Origin: CBDUXP01 sp965371225 [NCBI: uncultured bacterium]
Lineage (GTDB): Bacteria > Abyssobacteria > SURF-5 > CBDUXP01
Direction of reading: 5' to 3'
DNA length: 64,000 nucleotides
Assembly: GCA_965371225.1 (NCBI GenBank)
Contig: CBDUXP010000010.1
Coordinates: 1 to 64,000 of the forward strand
Position 1 is the first letter of the stretch. Every line of letters begins with the position of its first letter. A program made the translations under genes and the position numbers. Below are positions 16,238-24,491 of the stretch, piece by piece. The notes under the pieces were generated by a model. The model made no database searches and was not told where the DNA came from. It was given only the letters and a program-made list of their open reading frames with translations.

Positions 16238-18970
16238 ATGGGCGCCGGCCGCACGCATCACCAGACCTCGTCCGCGGCGCTGGGGGCGGCCGCCGCCGGC
16301 CTAGTCGTCGCCCTGGCGGTTTGGGGCATGACCCTCACCCCCTGGTACAGCCGCCTGGAGGGGCCGACGGTGGATGCGCGGTTCCGGCTCCGGCCGCCCA
16401 TTCGCACCGCCCCCCGCGTGCTCACCATTGATATCGATACGGCCGCGCTCGATCGCGAGAAAGCCTGGCCGTGGCCGCGGGACCGGCATACCCGCCTGCT
16501 CAAGTACACCAGCGCCCTCGGGGTCCGCGCCCTGGCCTTTGACATTTTTTTCGTCGAGCCCTCCCCCCCCGCGAGCATTACGCGGGATGAGTTCTTCGAC
16601 AAGGGGGGCGTGATTACGTCCGGCGATTTCCCGAACTACGACGCGGCGTTTGCGCGTGGCTTGGCCCGCTCGGAGCACGCGTACCTGGCGCAAGTGTTCG
16701 CGTTCCAGGCCGACAGCGTCACCGCCAACAATCCGCAGAAGTTGGCCGTCGCCGAAGGGCGGTTGCGCGAGTTCGTGCGCGCGGGGAAGGCGGTGCAGGT
16801 GAGCGAGGCGACGGCGGCCATGTTCCCCCGTGCGGCCGCGCCGGATGCGATTCCCATGGCCCAGTTCGCGGGTGCTGCGCGCGGGGTGGGCACCGTGCAG
16901 GTGTTGGAAGACGCGGACGGCGTCGTGCGCCACTTTCCCGTGATGGTGCGGTACGACCTGGAGATGGAGGCGGGCGCCGGGCCGGTGCCGTGTTTGTTTC
17001 CGAGTCTGCCGCTCATCGTCGCGTGCGACACTCTGGAGATCGCGCTCCACCAGCTTTCGTTCGGGCGTGACCGGACCATTCGCTTCCCCGTCGGCGCCTC
17101 GCCGGACGCGGCCAACATCGTCATTCCCCTGAATGAGGACGGTATGGTGCTGGTGAACTGGGCGGGGGACTGGAAGGACACGTTCGGCCATGTCTCGTTC
17201 GCGCAGTTCGAGGACGTGGACAAACAGATGCAGCTGGTCGAGATGAAGCGGGCGATCGCGGCAGAGGGAACGGCGGTCTGGGAGGGGGGCATCCAGGGGT
17301 TGGCCGACGTCTTGACCCCCTTCGCGTCTGACCGTGGACTCCTCGCGCTGGTCCAGATGTTCGTGGGCGCGCGGACCTACCACGATCTGTTGGCGGAGGA
17401 TCCCGGCATCACCGCGGACGATGCGGTGCCGCTGGTGCTCGGCGCGCAGGCGGCTAATCCCGACGCGTTCGCCCAGCAGCGCGGGGTGTTTCTCAATGTG
17501 GCCGCCCACCGCGCGGCCCTGACGGGCGCTGCCAGACCCCCGGGGGTGTCGGATGTGCAGTGGGAGGATGCGGTGGCGGTCGCCGACGCATTCACGGCGA
17601 TCGGCGGGCCGACGCCTGAAGATGAACCGTACTACTTCGACCCACCGGTCCGGACGTACGACGAGGTCACGTACGCGGGCCGGTCCTCCCCGGCCTTGCG
17701 CGACGCGATCTGCTTCTACGGCCTGACGGCCGCGGGCACCCACGATATCGCCCCCACGCCGGTGAGTTCCTCTTACCCCATGCTGGGGGTGCATCCCAAC
17801 CTCTACAGCAGCATCATGACCAATCAGCTGTTGCGGGAGATGCCGCGCGCGTGGCGGCCGCCGTTGTATCTGGTGCTCGGGCTGTTTGTGGCGCTCTACG
17901 CCGTGGGCGGCAACGCGGGCCGCGTCGCGTTCATGACCCTGCTCGTGCTCGGCACGTACGTGGGCGGGGCGTACCTCCTGTTCGAGCGCGCCGGATGGAT
18001 GATCGACCTGGTGGGGCCGGTGCTCGTCGTCGCCGGGACGGCCGGGAGTGTGGCCTACCAGAGCTACCGCCGCGAAGAGGAACAGCGGCAGTTCATCCGG
18101 GGCGCATTCGAGCAGTACATGAACGTCAACATCGTGCAGCAAATCGCGGAGAATCCCGACTCGCTCCAGCTCGGCGGGCAGGATTTGGACGCGACCGCCT
18201 TCTTCAGCGACGTCGCCGGGTTCACGTCGATCTCCGAATCGCTGAGTTCTCAGGAATTGGTCGCGCTGTTGAACGAGTACCTGACGGCCATGACGGAAAT
18301 CGTGTTTCAGTACGACGGCTTGCTCGACAAGTACGAAGGGGACGCGATCATTGCAATTTTTGGCGCACCGGTGCAAATCGAGGATCACGCCACGAAGGCC
18401 TGCCACGCGTCCATCGATATGCAACGCAAACTGGTGGAGATGCGGCAGCAATGGCACCGGGAAGGGCGGCCCGAAATGACCGCGCGGATCGGCGTGAATT
18501 CGGGGAATATGACCGTGGGCAACATGGGTTCCACCATGCGGTTCGATTACACCATGATGGGCGACACGGTCAATCTGGCCTCGCGCCTCGAAGGGGCCAA
18601 CAAGGAATACCAGACGCATCTCATGTGCAGCGAGTTCACGTTGGAGCGCTGCAACGGGAGTGTGCAGGCCCGCGAATTGGACCTGCTCCGGGTGAAGGGC
18701 AAGAACCTGCCGGTGCGCGTGTACGAGGTCTACGCCAAGGCGAACGACACCGTGGACCCGCAGTTTGCCGAAGCGATCGAACACTATACCCGCGGTCTCA
18801 CCCGGTACCACGAACGGCAGTTCCAGGAGGCGATGGGGGAATTCACGGCCGCGCTGAAGCTACAGCCGGATGACGGGCCTTCGAAGACGTATCTCGAACG
18901 CTGCCGGATCTATGCCGACGCGCCCCCACCGGCCGACTGGGACGGCGCGTTTACCATGCTGACCAAATAG
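16238..18970 (+). CDS. CHASE2-domain class III adenylate/guanylate cyclase with TPR tail
   Basis: 910 residues from the ATG at 16238; a GTG at 16220 is an alternative. One N-terminal membrane helix (about 15-33) is followed by a CHASE2-type extracytoplasmic sensor (VLTIDIDTAALDREKAWPWPRDRH, LAFDIFFVEPS). This is enlarged by an inserted region at about 345-460, and the CHASE2 ending (TPVSSSYPMLGVHPNLYSSI) precedes three membrane helices at about 540-615. The catalytic domain spans about 645-825. It keeps the metal aspartates (FFSDVAGFTS and GDAIIAIFG), the purine-site Lys (DKYEGD) and Asp (DYTMMGD), and the transition-state Asn/Arg (VNLASRLE). A TPR-like hairpin follows (about 845-895). It should make cAMP (Lys/Asp favours ATP) in response to a periplasmic signal. 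It lies next to periplasmic TPR lipoproteins that might feed the sensor. Confidence 0.88.
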   Translation: MGAGRTHHQTSSAALGAAAAGLVVALAVWGMTLTPWYSRLEGPTVDARFRLRPPIRTAPRVLTIDIDTAALDREKAWPWPRDRHTRLLKYTSALGVRALAFDIFFVEPSPPASITRDEFFDKGGVITSGDFPNYDAAFARGLARSEHAYLAQVFAFQADSVTANNPQKLAVAEGRLREFVRAGKAVQVSEATAAMFPRAAAPDAIPMAQFAGAARGVGTVQVLEDADGVVRHFPVMVRYDLEMEAGAGPVPCLFPSLPLIVACDTLEIALHQLSFGRDRTIRFPVGASPDAANIVIPLNEDGMVLVNWAGDWKDTFGHVSFAQFEDVDKQMQLVEMKRAIAAEGTAVWEGGIQGLADVLTPFASDRGLLALVQMFVGARTYHDLLAEDPGITADDAVPLVLGAQAANPDAFAQQRGVFLNVAAHRAALTGAARPPGVSDVQWEDAVAVADAFTAIGGPTPEDEPYYFDPPVRTYDEVTYAGRSSPALRDAICFYGLTAAGTHDIAPTPVSSSYPMLGVHPNLYSSIMTNQLLREMPRAWRPPLYLVLGLFVALYAVGGNAGRVAFMTLLVLGTYVGGAYLLFERAGWMIDLVGPVLVVAGTAGSVAYQSYRREEEQRQFIRGAFEQYMNVNIVQQIAENPDSLQLGGQDLDATAFFSDVAGFTSISESLSSQELVALLNEYLTAMTEIVFQYDGLLDKYEGDAIIAIFGAPVQIEDHATKACHASIDMQRKLVEMRQQWHREGRPEMTARIGVNSGNMTVGNMGSTMRFDYTMMGDTVNLASRLEGANKEYQTHLMCSEFTLERCNGSVQARELDLLRVKGKNLPVRVYEVYAKANDTVDPQFAEAIEHYTRGLTRYHERQFQEAMGEFTAALKLQPDDGPSKTYLERCRIYADAPPPADWDGAFTMLTK

Positions 18971-18972
18971 CC

Positions 18973-19410
18973 GTGCGGGTCATCCTGCAGCGGTGCAGCC
19001 GGGCGGCCGTCCGGGTCGACGACGCGACGGTGGGGGAAATCGGCCGGGGGTTGCTCGTCCTCCTCGGCGTGACGCATACCGACACGCCCGATACCGCCCA
19101 GGCCCTTGCAAAGAAGGTCGCGTATCTACGCGTGTTTGACGACGCGGCCGGCAAGATGAATCTCGCCGTCGGCGACGTGGACGGCGCCGTACTCGTCGTC
19201 TCCCAGTTCACGCTTTACGCGGACACCCGCAAGGGGCGCCGGCCGGCCTTTCTCGATGCCGCCCCGCCCGACCAGGCTGAGGCGCTGTATCAGGTGTTCG
19301 TCGCAGCGCTGCGGACCGAGGGTCTCCCCGTCGATACCGGCCAGTTCCAGGCGCACATGGCTGTCGACCTGGTCAACGACGGGCCCGTCACCCTGCTGTT
19401 GGAGGCGTGA
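18973..19410 (+). CDS. dtd: D-aminoacyl-tRNA deacylase
   Basis: 145 residues, the normal length, with a GTG start two bases after the cyclase stop. Signature motifs are intact: MRVILQRCSRAAVRVD at the N-terminus, SQFTLYADTRKGRRP (about 77-91) with the catalytic-site SQFTLYAD, and VDLVNDGPVTLLLE near the end, matching the cross-subunit Gly-cisPro-type NDGPVT motif. It removes D-amino acids (and glycine from tRNA-Ala) from mischarged tRNAs in the cytoplasm. The tight spacing suggests co-transcription with the cyclase gene. Confidence 0.95.
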   Translation: MRVILQRCSRAAVRVDDATVGEIGRGLLVLLGVTHTDTPDTAQALAKKVAYLRVFDDAAGKMNLAVGDVDGAVLVVSQFTLYADTRKGRRPAFLDAAPPDQAEALYQVFVAALRTEGLPVDTGQFQAHMAVDLVNDGPVTLLLEA

Positions 19411-19419
19411 GGCGACCCG

Positions 19420-19509
19420 CTAGGACGCAGGCTTCCGCGCGCCGTTCACTATCAGATCGAACGAGTCCGCGACCCACTCGCGGTAATGGTCGGCCTGGTG
19501 TTCGGTCAT
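19420..19509 (-). CDS. 29-residue small ORF coupled to the YkgJ-type gene
   Basis: The ATG overlaps the upstream stop in the classic ATGA arrangement, and the frame reads 29 codons (begins MTEHQADHYREW, ends NGARKPAS) to a TAG. It is mixed alpha-helical and acidic, with no membrane segment. The exact stop/start overlap, like that of genuine neighbours in this genome, is the main reason to call it; there is no homology evidence. It could instead be a former C-terminus of the upstream gene split by a frameshift. Confidence 0.4.
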   Translation of the reverse strand: MTEHQADHYREWVADSFDLIVNGARKPAS

Positions 19510-20222
19510 GACGTGGGGGACACTCCGGCAAGCCACGCCCGCGCGGCCGTATCGATGCGCGTCAAGGTCTCCGCATCATCGCACGGGGCCACGTCCAGGA
19601 TACGGTCGAAGTCGTACAGCACGGTGCGAAGGTGCTCTAGTGCGGGGGGGGGGAGGGTGGCGACGTCGATACCGGCTGCCCGAACGTCAGCGACGAAGTC
19701 GGCGAACCGATCGTTGCCGGCCGCGTAGGCGGCCAGCCCCGACTGCGCGATCCACGGCCCCAGCTCCTGCGTGCCCTGGCCCTTGCCCGGACAGCCGTAC
19801 TCTCGCTCAAACCACCGCGGCCCGTCCGGCGTGCGCAGGCGCCCCAAGGGATAGCTGCGGCAGACCCCCGGCCGGTCCGGGTACACGCCGCAGGCCCCGT
19901 CCGGCTGCAGGAACGTACACTTCGGCCCCCGCCCATCGCGGACCGTGCGGAGGCGGGCCACCGGGAAGCGATCCCGGATCGGCACGCCGAACATGCCGAG
20001 CACGGCGTTGACCGTATCACCGCCAAACACCGCCCCGAAGGATTCCTCCACCACCTCATAGACTCCGTCGGCGATCATCGCCGTCGTGCTCGCGCCGGTG
20101 GCGCGCCGCAGCCGCACGATGTCGTACGGCGTGCACAGGATCGTGTAGTGCCGGCAACAATCACCCGTCATCTGGCAGGCGAAGGCGAAGGTGTCGCCCT
20201 CGTCCAGGAAGCGGGAGATCAA
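19506..20222 (-). CDS. YkgJ-family cysteine-cluster (zinc/iron-chelating) protein
   Basis: 238 residues. The family cysteine pattern is clear: CQMTGDCCRHYTILCTPYD (residues 16-34), then CTFLQPDGACGVYPDRPGVCRSYPLGR (about 100-127). Another Cys lies in REYGCPGKGQG. Members are thought to bind zinc or an Fe-S centre; the reaction is unknown. The start lies 3 bases after the stop of the B12-binding protein gene, so the two are co-transcribed. It could mature or accompany a metal/cobalamin enzyme, which is inference only. Confidence 0.8.
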   Translation of the reverse strand: MISRFLDEGDTFAFACQMTGDCCRHYTILCTPYDIVRLRRATGASTTAMIADGVYEVVEESFGAVFGGDTVNAVLGMFGVPIRDRFPVARLRTVRDGRGPKCTFLQPDGACGVYPDRPGVCRSYPLGRLRTPDGPRWFEREYGCPGKGQGTQELGPWIAQSGLAAYAAGNDRFADFVADVRAAGIDVATLPPPALEHLRTVLYDFDRILDVAPCDDAETLTRIDTAARAWLAGVSPTS

Positions 20223-20225
20223 GCG

Positions 20226-20630
20226 TCAGCCCGCGGGAGCGAACCGTTCGCGCAGAAAGTCGACGGGCGCGCTGAGGGACGAGCCGGTGGGGAACACGGC
20301 CTCGACGCCCATCGCCTTCAACCGCTCCACGTCCTTGGACAGGATTGTGCCGCCGACGATGACCACCTTGTCGCGCGCACCCTGCGCTTCGAGTTGCGCC
20401 ATGATCTTCTCCGTCAGGGGGATATGCGCCCCGCTGAGCACGCTGAGGCCGATGACCTCCACGTCCTCCTGGATCGCTGCCGACACGATCTGCTCGGGCG
20501 TCTGGCGCAGGCCCGTGTAGATCACCTCATACCCGGCGTCCCGCAGGGCCCGGGCGATGACCTTGGCCCCCCGGTCGTGGCCGTCCAGGCCGGGCTTTGC
20601 AACTAGCACACGGATGGGCGCATCCGGCAT
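20226..20630 (-). CDS. Cobalamin-binding protein (methylmalonyl-CoA mutase C-terminal-like)
   Basis: 134 residues, a stand-alone B12-binding Rossmann domain. It has the base-off signature [14 protein letters not shown] with the lower-ligand His18, then ETI-type LSVLSGAH and IVGGTI. It begins [13 protein letters not shown], as in the small subunit of methylmalonyl-CoA, isobutyryl-CoA or ethylmalonyl-CoA mutases. GGAGGAG precedes the ATG and TATGAT (plus-strand 20652-20657) is a possible -10 box, so it may have its own promoter after the LLM gene. The large catalytic mutase subunit is not in the window. It would act in acyl-CoA carbon-skeleton rearrangement, fitting the neighbouring CoA-ester genes. 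Confidence 0.88.
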   Translation of the reverse strand: MPDAPIRVLVAKPGLDGHDRGAKVIARALRDAGYEVIYTGLRQTPEQIVSAAIQEDVEVIGLSVLSGAHIPLTEKIMAQLEAQGARDKVVIVGGTILSKDVERLKAMGVEAVFPTGSSLSAPVDFLRERFAPAG

Positions 20631-20681
20631 AGCACTCCTCCACCAGCCATCATCATAGCCGACCGCGCCCGCCCGCGGTGG

Positions 20682-21737
20682 CTAGTAGCGGGCCATGACC
20701 AGCGCGGCGAAGTCCCGCAACTGCCGCTCCGGCTCGTCCGTCACCTGAAACGCGTAGTGCGCGAGCCCCGCAGCTTCGAGGCTGCGGATGCGTTCGATGA
20801 GGGCATCCGGCTCGCCGATGACCGCCACCGCCTCCGCCATCTCCGGCGTCAAGAACCGTTGCTCGTCCTCCCGGGCGTAGATCAGGTGGCCCTCGTGCAG
20901 CCTCAAGTGCCGCGTCTCGGCGGGGAGCGTGTCCACATACGCCTGGTACTGGTCCACCGCGTCCTCCGCCCCGGGTGGGGTGGGCACGACCCCGCGCCCC
21001 CACTCCACCAGAAAGTGCAGCGCGTTCGTGATGAACGGGGCCACGGAGTGCATCACGCGCGGGCTCGCGCTCGTTTCGCCGTCGCGGAGAATCTCGGTCG
21101 GATAGATCCCCTTCGTGGGCACCGCGTCCGGCGGGCGGCCGGCCCCTTCCGCTGCCTGCGCGATCGCGCCCCGGAACATTTCCACTACGTGCGGCTCCAG
21201 GCCCCACACCATATGCCCGTCCAGTTCCGCGCCACAGAACGCGACGCCTTTCGGACCGAAGGCCGACAGGGTGATGGGCACGCGATCCGTGACGTTGACG
21301 AACCCCTGCTCCTGATGCAGAAACGCGACCGAATGTTCCTCGCCCTCCTCGCTCAGCGTGCCCGTGCCCCCGTCCAGCAGGATCCGGATGAGGCGGATGT
21401 CGTCCCGCATCCGTGAGAACTTCGCCGGCCCCAGCCCCATGGTGAGCCGCGCCGTGTTGCCCGCGCCGATTCCCAGTTCCACGCGCCCGGGTGCGAGCTG
21501 GTTGATGGTGGCGATGCTGTGCGCGATGGTCGGCGCCATGCGCGTGGTCACCACCGCGACGCCGGTCCCGAGGCGGATGCGCGACGTGCGGTCCGCCGCG
21601 AGAGCCATGGTGGCGTACACGTCCGAGTAAATCATCTGCGAATCGTAGAACCACGCCTGATGGAACCCCAGTTCCTCGGCGAGCGCCACCAGGGCGTGAT
21701 CCGTCACGCGAGTGGGGAAGGCCACACCGAATTCCAT
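20682..21737 (-). CDS. LLM-class flavin-dependent oxidoreductase
   Basis: 351 residues, luciferase-like monooxygenase fold throughout: MEFGVAFPTRVTDHALVALAEELGF at the N-terminus, IRLGTGVAVVTTRMAPTIAHSIATINQLAPGRVELGIGAG (about 54-94), and SAFGPKGVAFCGAELDGHMVWG. Members use FMN or F420; the sequence resembles methylenetetrahydromethanopterin reductase-like F420 enzymes, but the cofactor cannot be settled by eye. The ATG has GGAAAGGGA upstream and follows the CoA-transferase stop by 16 bases. It is probably part of a catabolic operon with the crotonase and CoA-transferase genes. Confidence 0.85.
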   Translation of the reverse strand: MEFGVAFPTRVTDHALVALAEELGFHQAWFYDSQMIYSDVYATMALAADRTSRIRLGTGVAVVTTRMAPTIAHSIATINQLAPGRVELGIGAGNTARLTMGLGPAKFSRMRDDIRLIRILLDGGTGTLSEEGEEHSVAFLHQEQGFVNVTDRVPITLSAFGPKGVAFCGAELDGHMVWGLEPHVVEMFRGAIAQAAEGAGRPPDAVPTKGIYPTEILRDGETSASPRVMHSVAPFITNALHFLVEWGRGVVPTPPGAEDAVDQYQAYVDTLPAETRHLRLHEGHLIYAREDEQRFLTPEMAEAVAVIGEPDALIERIRSLEAAGLAHYAFQVTDEPERQLRDFAALVMARY

Positions 21738-21753
21738 GAGGATCCCTTTCCGC

Positions 21754-22944
21754 TTACCCGCAGGCGCCGGACCGGCGGATGCCGTCCAGGTCCGCGGCTT
21801 CGAGTCCGAGCCATTCGGTTAACACGGCGTCCGTATCGGCGCCGAGCGGCGGCGCGGCACGGAAATCCGATTCGCCCTCGGCCGCACTTTTGACCGGATT
21901 GCCCAGACCCAGGTACGTGCCCCCACTCGGATGGGGCAACTCGCGCACCATTGCCCGCGCGCGCAATTGCGGATCGTCGCGCACCTGCTCCATGTCGTGG
22001 AGGGGGCCGCACGGAATGGTCGCCGCCCGCAATTTCTCCAGCCAGTACGCCGTCGGGTGTTCCCGAAACCGGGGCGTGAGCAGGTCGCCCAGCGCATCCT
22101 TGTTCGCCGCCCGGCCCATGAGCGAGTCGAAGCGCTCGTCTGTTTCCATGTCGGGCGCGTCGAGGACCGTACACAGCGCGGCCCAGTCCCGGTCCTGAAA
22201 CGCCACGACCGCCACGTAGGCGTCACTGGTGCGAAACACCTGGAAGGGGGCGACCAAATGATGGCGCGTGCCCCGCAGGCCCGGCAACGTGCCCGAGGCG
22301 ATGTAGTTCTGGAAGTGGTACGAGAGCATGGCGGCCTGGCAGTCCAGCAGGCCGATGTCGATGGTGTCGCCCACGCCTGTGGCCTCGCGCCGGTGGAGCG
22401 CCGCGGCGATGGCGAATGCCGCGTACATGCCGCCGGCCATGTCGCCCAGGGACACGCCCACGGGCAGCGGCTCACCATCCAGGGGACCCGTCAGACTCAT
22501 GGTGCCCCCGCGCGCCTGGATGATGAGATCGAAGGCCGGCTCTTGGGAGGCGGGGCCCGTGTGCCCAAACCCGCTGACGGAACAGACGATGAGGCGAGGA
22601 TTGCGCGCGCGCAGCGTGTCCGCGTCTAGGCCGAACCGCGCCATGACCGCCGGCCGGAAATTGTCGTAGACCACGTCCGCGTGCTCCGCCAGCCGCAGGA
22701 ACACATCGCGTCCCGCGTCCGAGCGCAGGTCCAGGGTAACGCTGCGTTTATTGCGGTTGACGCTGAGAAAGAACGGGTTGACCCCGTCCAGCGCGTTCGG
22801 CGTCGGCGCCCGCGTCATGTCCCCGACGCCGGGGGTTTCCACCTTGATAACTTCGGCCCCTTGATCGGCCAGCATCATGGACCCGTACGGCCCGGCCAGG
22901 AATCGGGTCAGGTCGAGGACGCGGATACCGTCGAGCAGCCCCAT
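21754..22944 (-). CDS. CaiB/BaiF (family III) CoA-transferase
   Basis: 396 residues, typical length. Family motifs include LDLTRFLAGPYGSMMLADQGAEVIKVE (10-36), NRNKRSVTLDLRS (63-75), VYDNFRP, VSGFGHTGP and AFDLIIQARGG with the acylating Asp139, matching the catalytic Asp of formyl-CoA transferase. The enzyme moves CoA between carboxylic acids through an Asp-CoA mixed anhydride. It lies between the crotonase gene (71 bases upstream) and the LLM oxidoreductase, suggesting activation of an organic acid followed by CoA-ester breakdown. The substrate is unknown. Confidence 0.9.
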   Translation of the reverse strand: MGLLDGIRVLDLTRFLAGPYGSMMLADQGAEVIKVETPGVGDMTRAPTPNALDGVNPFFLSVNRNKRSVTLDLRSDAGRDVFLRLAEHADVVYDNFRPAVMARFGLDADTLRARNPRLIVCSVSGFGHTGPASQEPAFDLIIQARGGTMSLTGPLDGEPLPVGVSLGDMAGGMYAAFAIAAALHRREATGVGDTIDIGLLDCQAAMLSYHFQNYIASGTLPGLRGTRHHLVAPFQVFRTSDAYVAVVAFQDRDWAALCTVLDAPDMETDERFDSLMGRAANKDALGDLLTPRFREHPTAYWLEKLRAATIPCGPLHDMEQVRDDPQLRARAMVRELPHPSGGTYLGLGNPVKSAAEGESDFRAAPPLGADTDAVLTEWLGLEAADLDGIRRSGACG

Positions 22945-23015
22945 GAGGTCAGCCTACGCCGGGGTCCGGCGTGCCCCCGTGCGCTCCCCCCGGCCGTGTG
23001 CGGCGCGCGGCGGGC

Positions 23016-23819
23016 TCATCGTCCCTTGAACTCCGGCGTGCGTTTGCCGAAGAAAGCGGCGAGCCCCTCCCGCATGTCCTCGCTGCGGAAGCAGGCCAGC
23101 GCCTGGCGATCCAGCGGCGCCAACTGCTCCGCGTCCCGTTCCCGGTTCCAAGTGCCGTGGCGGATGGTGGCATTGATCGCTGCCTTGGCAGCCTGCACGG
23201 CCAGGGGCGCGTTGCGGGCGATCTCGTTCGCCACGGCCCGTGTCTCTGCGAGGAGCCGGTCGTGGGGCACCACCCAGTCCACCAACCCGGCGCGGAGTGC
23301 TTCGTCCGCTGGGTAGCGGCGCCCCAGGTACATGACTTCGCGCGCCCGCTGGAGCCCGACCACGCCGATGAGGCGCGCCTGCGCTTCCGCCGGCAGCGCC
23401 AAGCCCAGCAGCGCAGCAGGGATGCCCAGTTGGGCGCGGTCCGACGCGATGCGGAAGTCGCACGACAGGGCCAACTGGCACCCCCCGCCGAGCGCCAGGC
23501 CCTGCACCATACCGATGACAGGCGCCGGGTGGTTGGTAATGCGGTCGAGTGATTCGACGAAATCAGTCCCGTAGCCCGTGGCGGCCGCGGAGCCATCCTC
23601 CAGAAACTCGCGCATGTCCGCGCCCGCGCAGAACACCTTTTCGCCGGCGCCCGTCAGGATCACCGCGCGGACGCCCGCGGCCGGCTCCGCCAGTTCAGTC
23701 ATGCGCTGCCCCAACTGCTGCCACATTTGGCGAGTCAGGGCGTTACTTTTTTCTGCGCGATTGATCGTAACCGTGGCCACGTGATCGCGCACGTCAACGA
23801 GAATGGGGCTGTCCGTCAT
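23016..23819 (-). CDS. Crotonase-fold protein lacking both hydratase glutamates
   Basis: 267 residues from the ATG at 23819; a GTG 15 bases earlier is also in frame. It is clearly an enoyl-CoA hydratase/isomerase family member: NRAEKSNALTRQMW, VFCAGADMREF (62-72), ALGGGCQLALSCDFRIAS (109-126) and GLQRAREVMYLG. The first catalytic Glu of hydratases is replaced by Gln115 and the second by Ala135 (GIPAALLG). Classical hydration is therefore unlikely, and another crotonase reaction or a non-catalytic role is possible. A good promoter precedes it. It heads the run with the CoA-transferase and LLM genes. Confidence 0.85.
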   Translation of the reverse strand: MTDSPILVDVRDHVATVTINRAEKSNALTRQMWQQLGQRMTELAEPAAGVRAVILTGAGEKVFCAGADMREFLEDGSAAATGYGTDFVESLDRITNHPAPVIGMVQGLALGGGCQLALSCDFRIASDRAQLGIPAALLGLALPAEAQARLIGVVGLQRAREVMYLGRRYPADEALRAGLVDWVVPHDRLLAETRAVANEIARNAPLAVQAAKAAINATIRHGTWNRERDAEQLAPLDRQALACFRSEDMREGLAAFFGKRTPEFKGR

Positions 23820-23852
23820 GTCATTGCGGTACACCGGGCGCGGAACGGGCCG

Positions 23853-23881
23853 AGCCTAGCATGACGCTACAGAGTGGTCAA
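23853..23881 (-). promoter_or_regulatory. Sigma-70-like promoter of the crotonase/CoA-transferase operon
   Basis: On the minus strand TTGACC (plus 23876-23881) is followed after exactly 17 bases by TAGGCT (plus 23853-23858). The expected transcript start is about 27 bases before the ATG at 23819. Confidence 0.5.
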
Positions 23882-24052
23882 GCCATTGTCGCGCAGTGGG
23901 TTGCGACCCGTTCGACCGCGTGCTATCCTCCGCTGCCCCCGTGCGGCACGCCAGCCGGTGCCGTTGGAGGATGAGGGGCGCGCGTGCGTGCAACGGCGCG
24001 AGGAGTGCGCCCGCTATGCTGCCGCGGTCCGACCCGCGGCGGGGGAGGTAGC

Positions 24053-24274
24053 ATGTCGACTGCATCAGTTTCATATATCAAGGCGTCGAGCCCCGACAGT
24101 TGGGAAGATGCATTGCGGCAGGGAGTGGGCCGGGCCGACGAGACGCTGGTCGGGTTGCGCGGTCTCAAAGTCGAGCGGCTGCAAGCGAAGGTGGAAAACG
24201 GCCGGATCGCCGAGTGGCGGATCACGTTCGGGTTGAAGTTCCTCTTGGCCTCGGAACTCCCGCTTCACGAATAG
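24053..24274 (+). CDS. Dodecin-family protein, copy 1
   Basis: 73 residues with GGAGG 7 bases before the ATG. It has the dodecin beta-alpha-beta-beta pattern: SYIKASSPDSWEDALRQGVGRADETL, then LKVERLQAKVENGRIAEWRITFGLKFLL. Dodecins form hollow dodecamers that store flavins; some bind calcium or CoA instead. The Trp that stacks on flavin in haloarchaeal and mycobacterial dodecins (in the position before FEV) is Gly here (RGLKVE), although a Trp occurs later in AEWRI. Flavin binding is therefore doubtful. It is followed 16 bases later by a second copy. Confidence 0.85.
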   Translation: MSTASVSYIKASSPDSWEDALRQGVGRADETLVGLRGLKVERLQAKVENGRIAEWRITFGLKFLLASELPLHE

Positions 24275-24290
24275 GGGCAAGGAGCAAGCT

Positions 24291-24491
24291 ATGGCGGTTG
24301 CACGAGTCACGGAAGTGGTGGCGTCCTCGCCGAGCAGTTGGCAAGACGCCGTGGAGCAGGGCCTCGACCGCGCGCAGCAAACGTTGCGGAATATCACCGG
24401 GCTGGAAGTGCTGAGCATGAAGGCCAAGGTGGAGGAGGGGCGGATCGCCGAGTACCGCGTGCAGATGCAGATTATCTTTGTACTCGACTAG
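24291..24491 (+). CDS. Dodecin-family protein, copy 2
   Basis: 66 residues, typical dodecin length, with AAGGAG before the ATG. Sequence: ARVTEVVASSPSSWQDAVEQ, TLRNITGLEVLSMKAKVEEG, RIAEYRVQMQIIFVLD. The flavin-stacking Trp is replaced by Gly (TGLEV). It is a tandem paralogue of the preceding gene, with similar residues at most helix and strand positions. The two could form mixed dodecamers. The next gene may start inside its last codons. Confidence 0.9.
   Translation: MAVARVTEVVASSPSSWQDAVEQGLDRAQQTLRNITGLEVLSMKAKVEEGRIAEYRVQMQIIFVLD

Noticed and set aside
16301-18811. 836-codon minus-strand open frame opposite the adenylate cyclase gene
   Set aside because: The translation is His/Arg/Val-rich and lacks any recognisable motif; the plus strand carries an intact cyclase with all catalytic residues.
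19506-19510. Selenocysteine UGA at the end of the YkgJ-type gene
   Set aside because: The sequence after the UGA in the same frame shows no continuation of the family, and the next ORF starts in another frame through an ATGA overlap.
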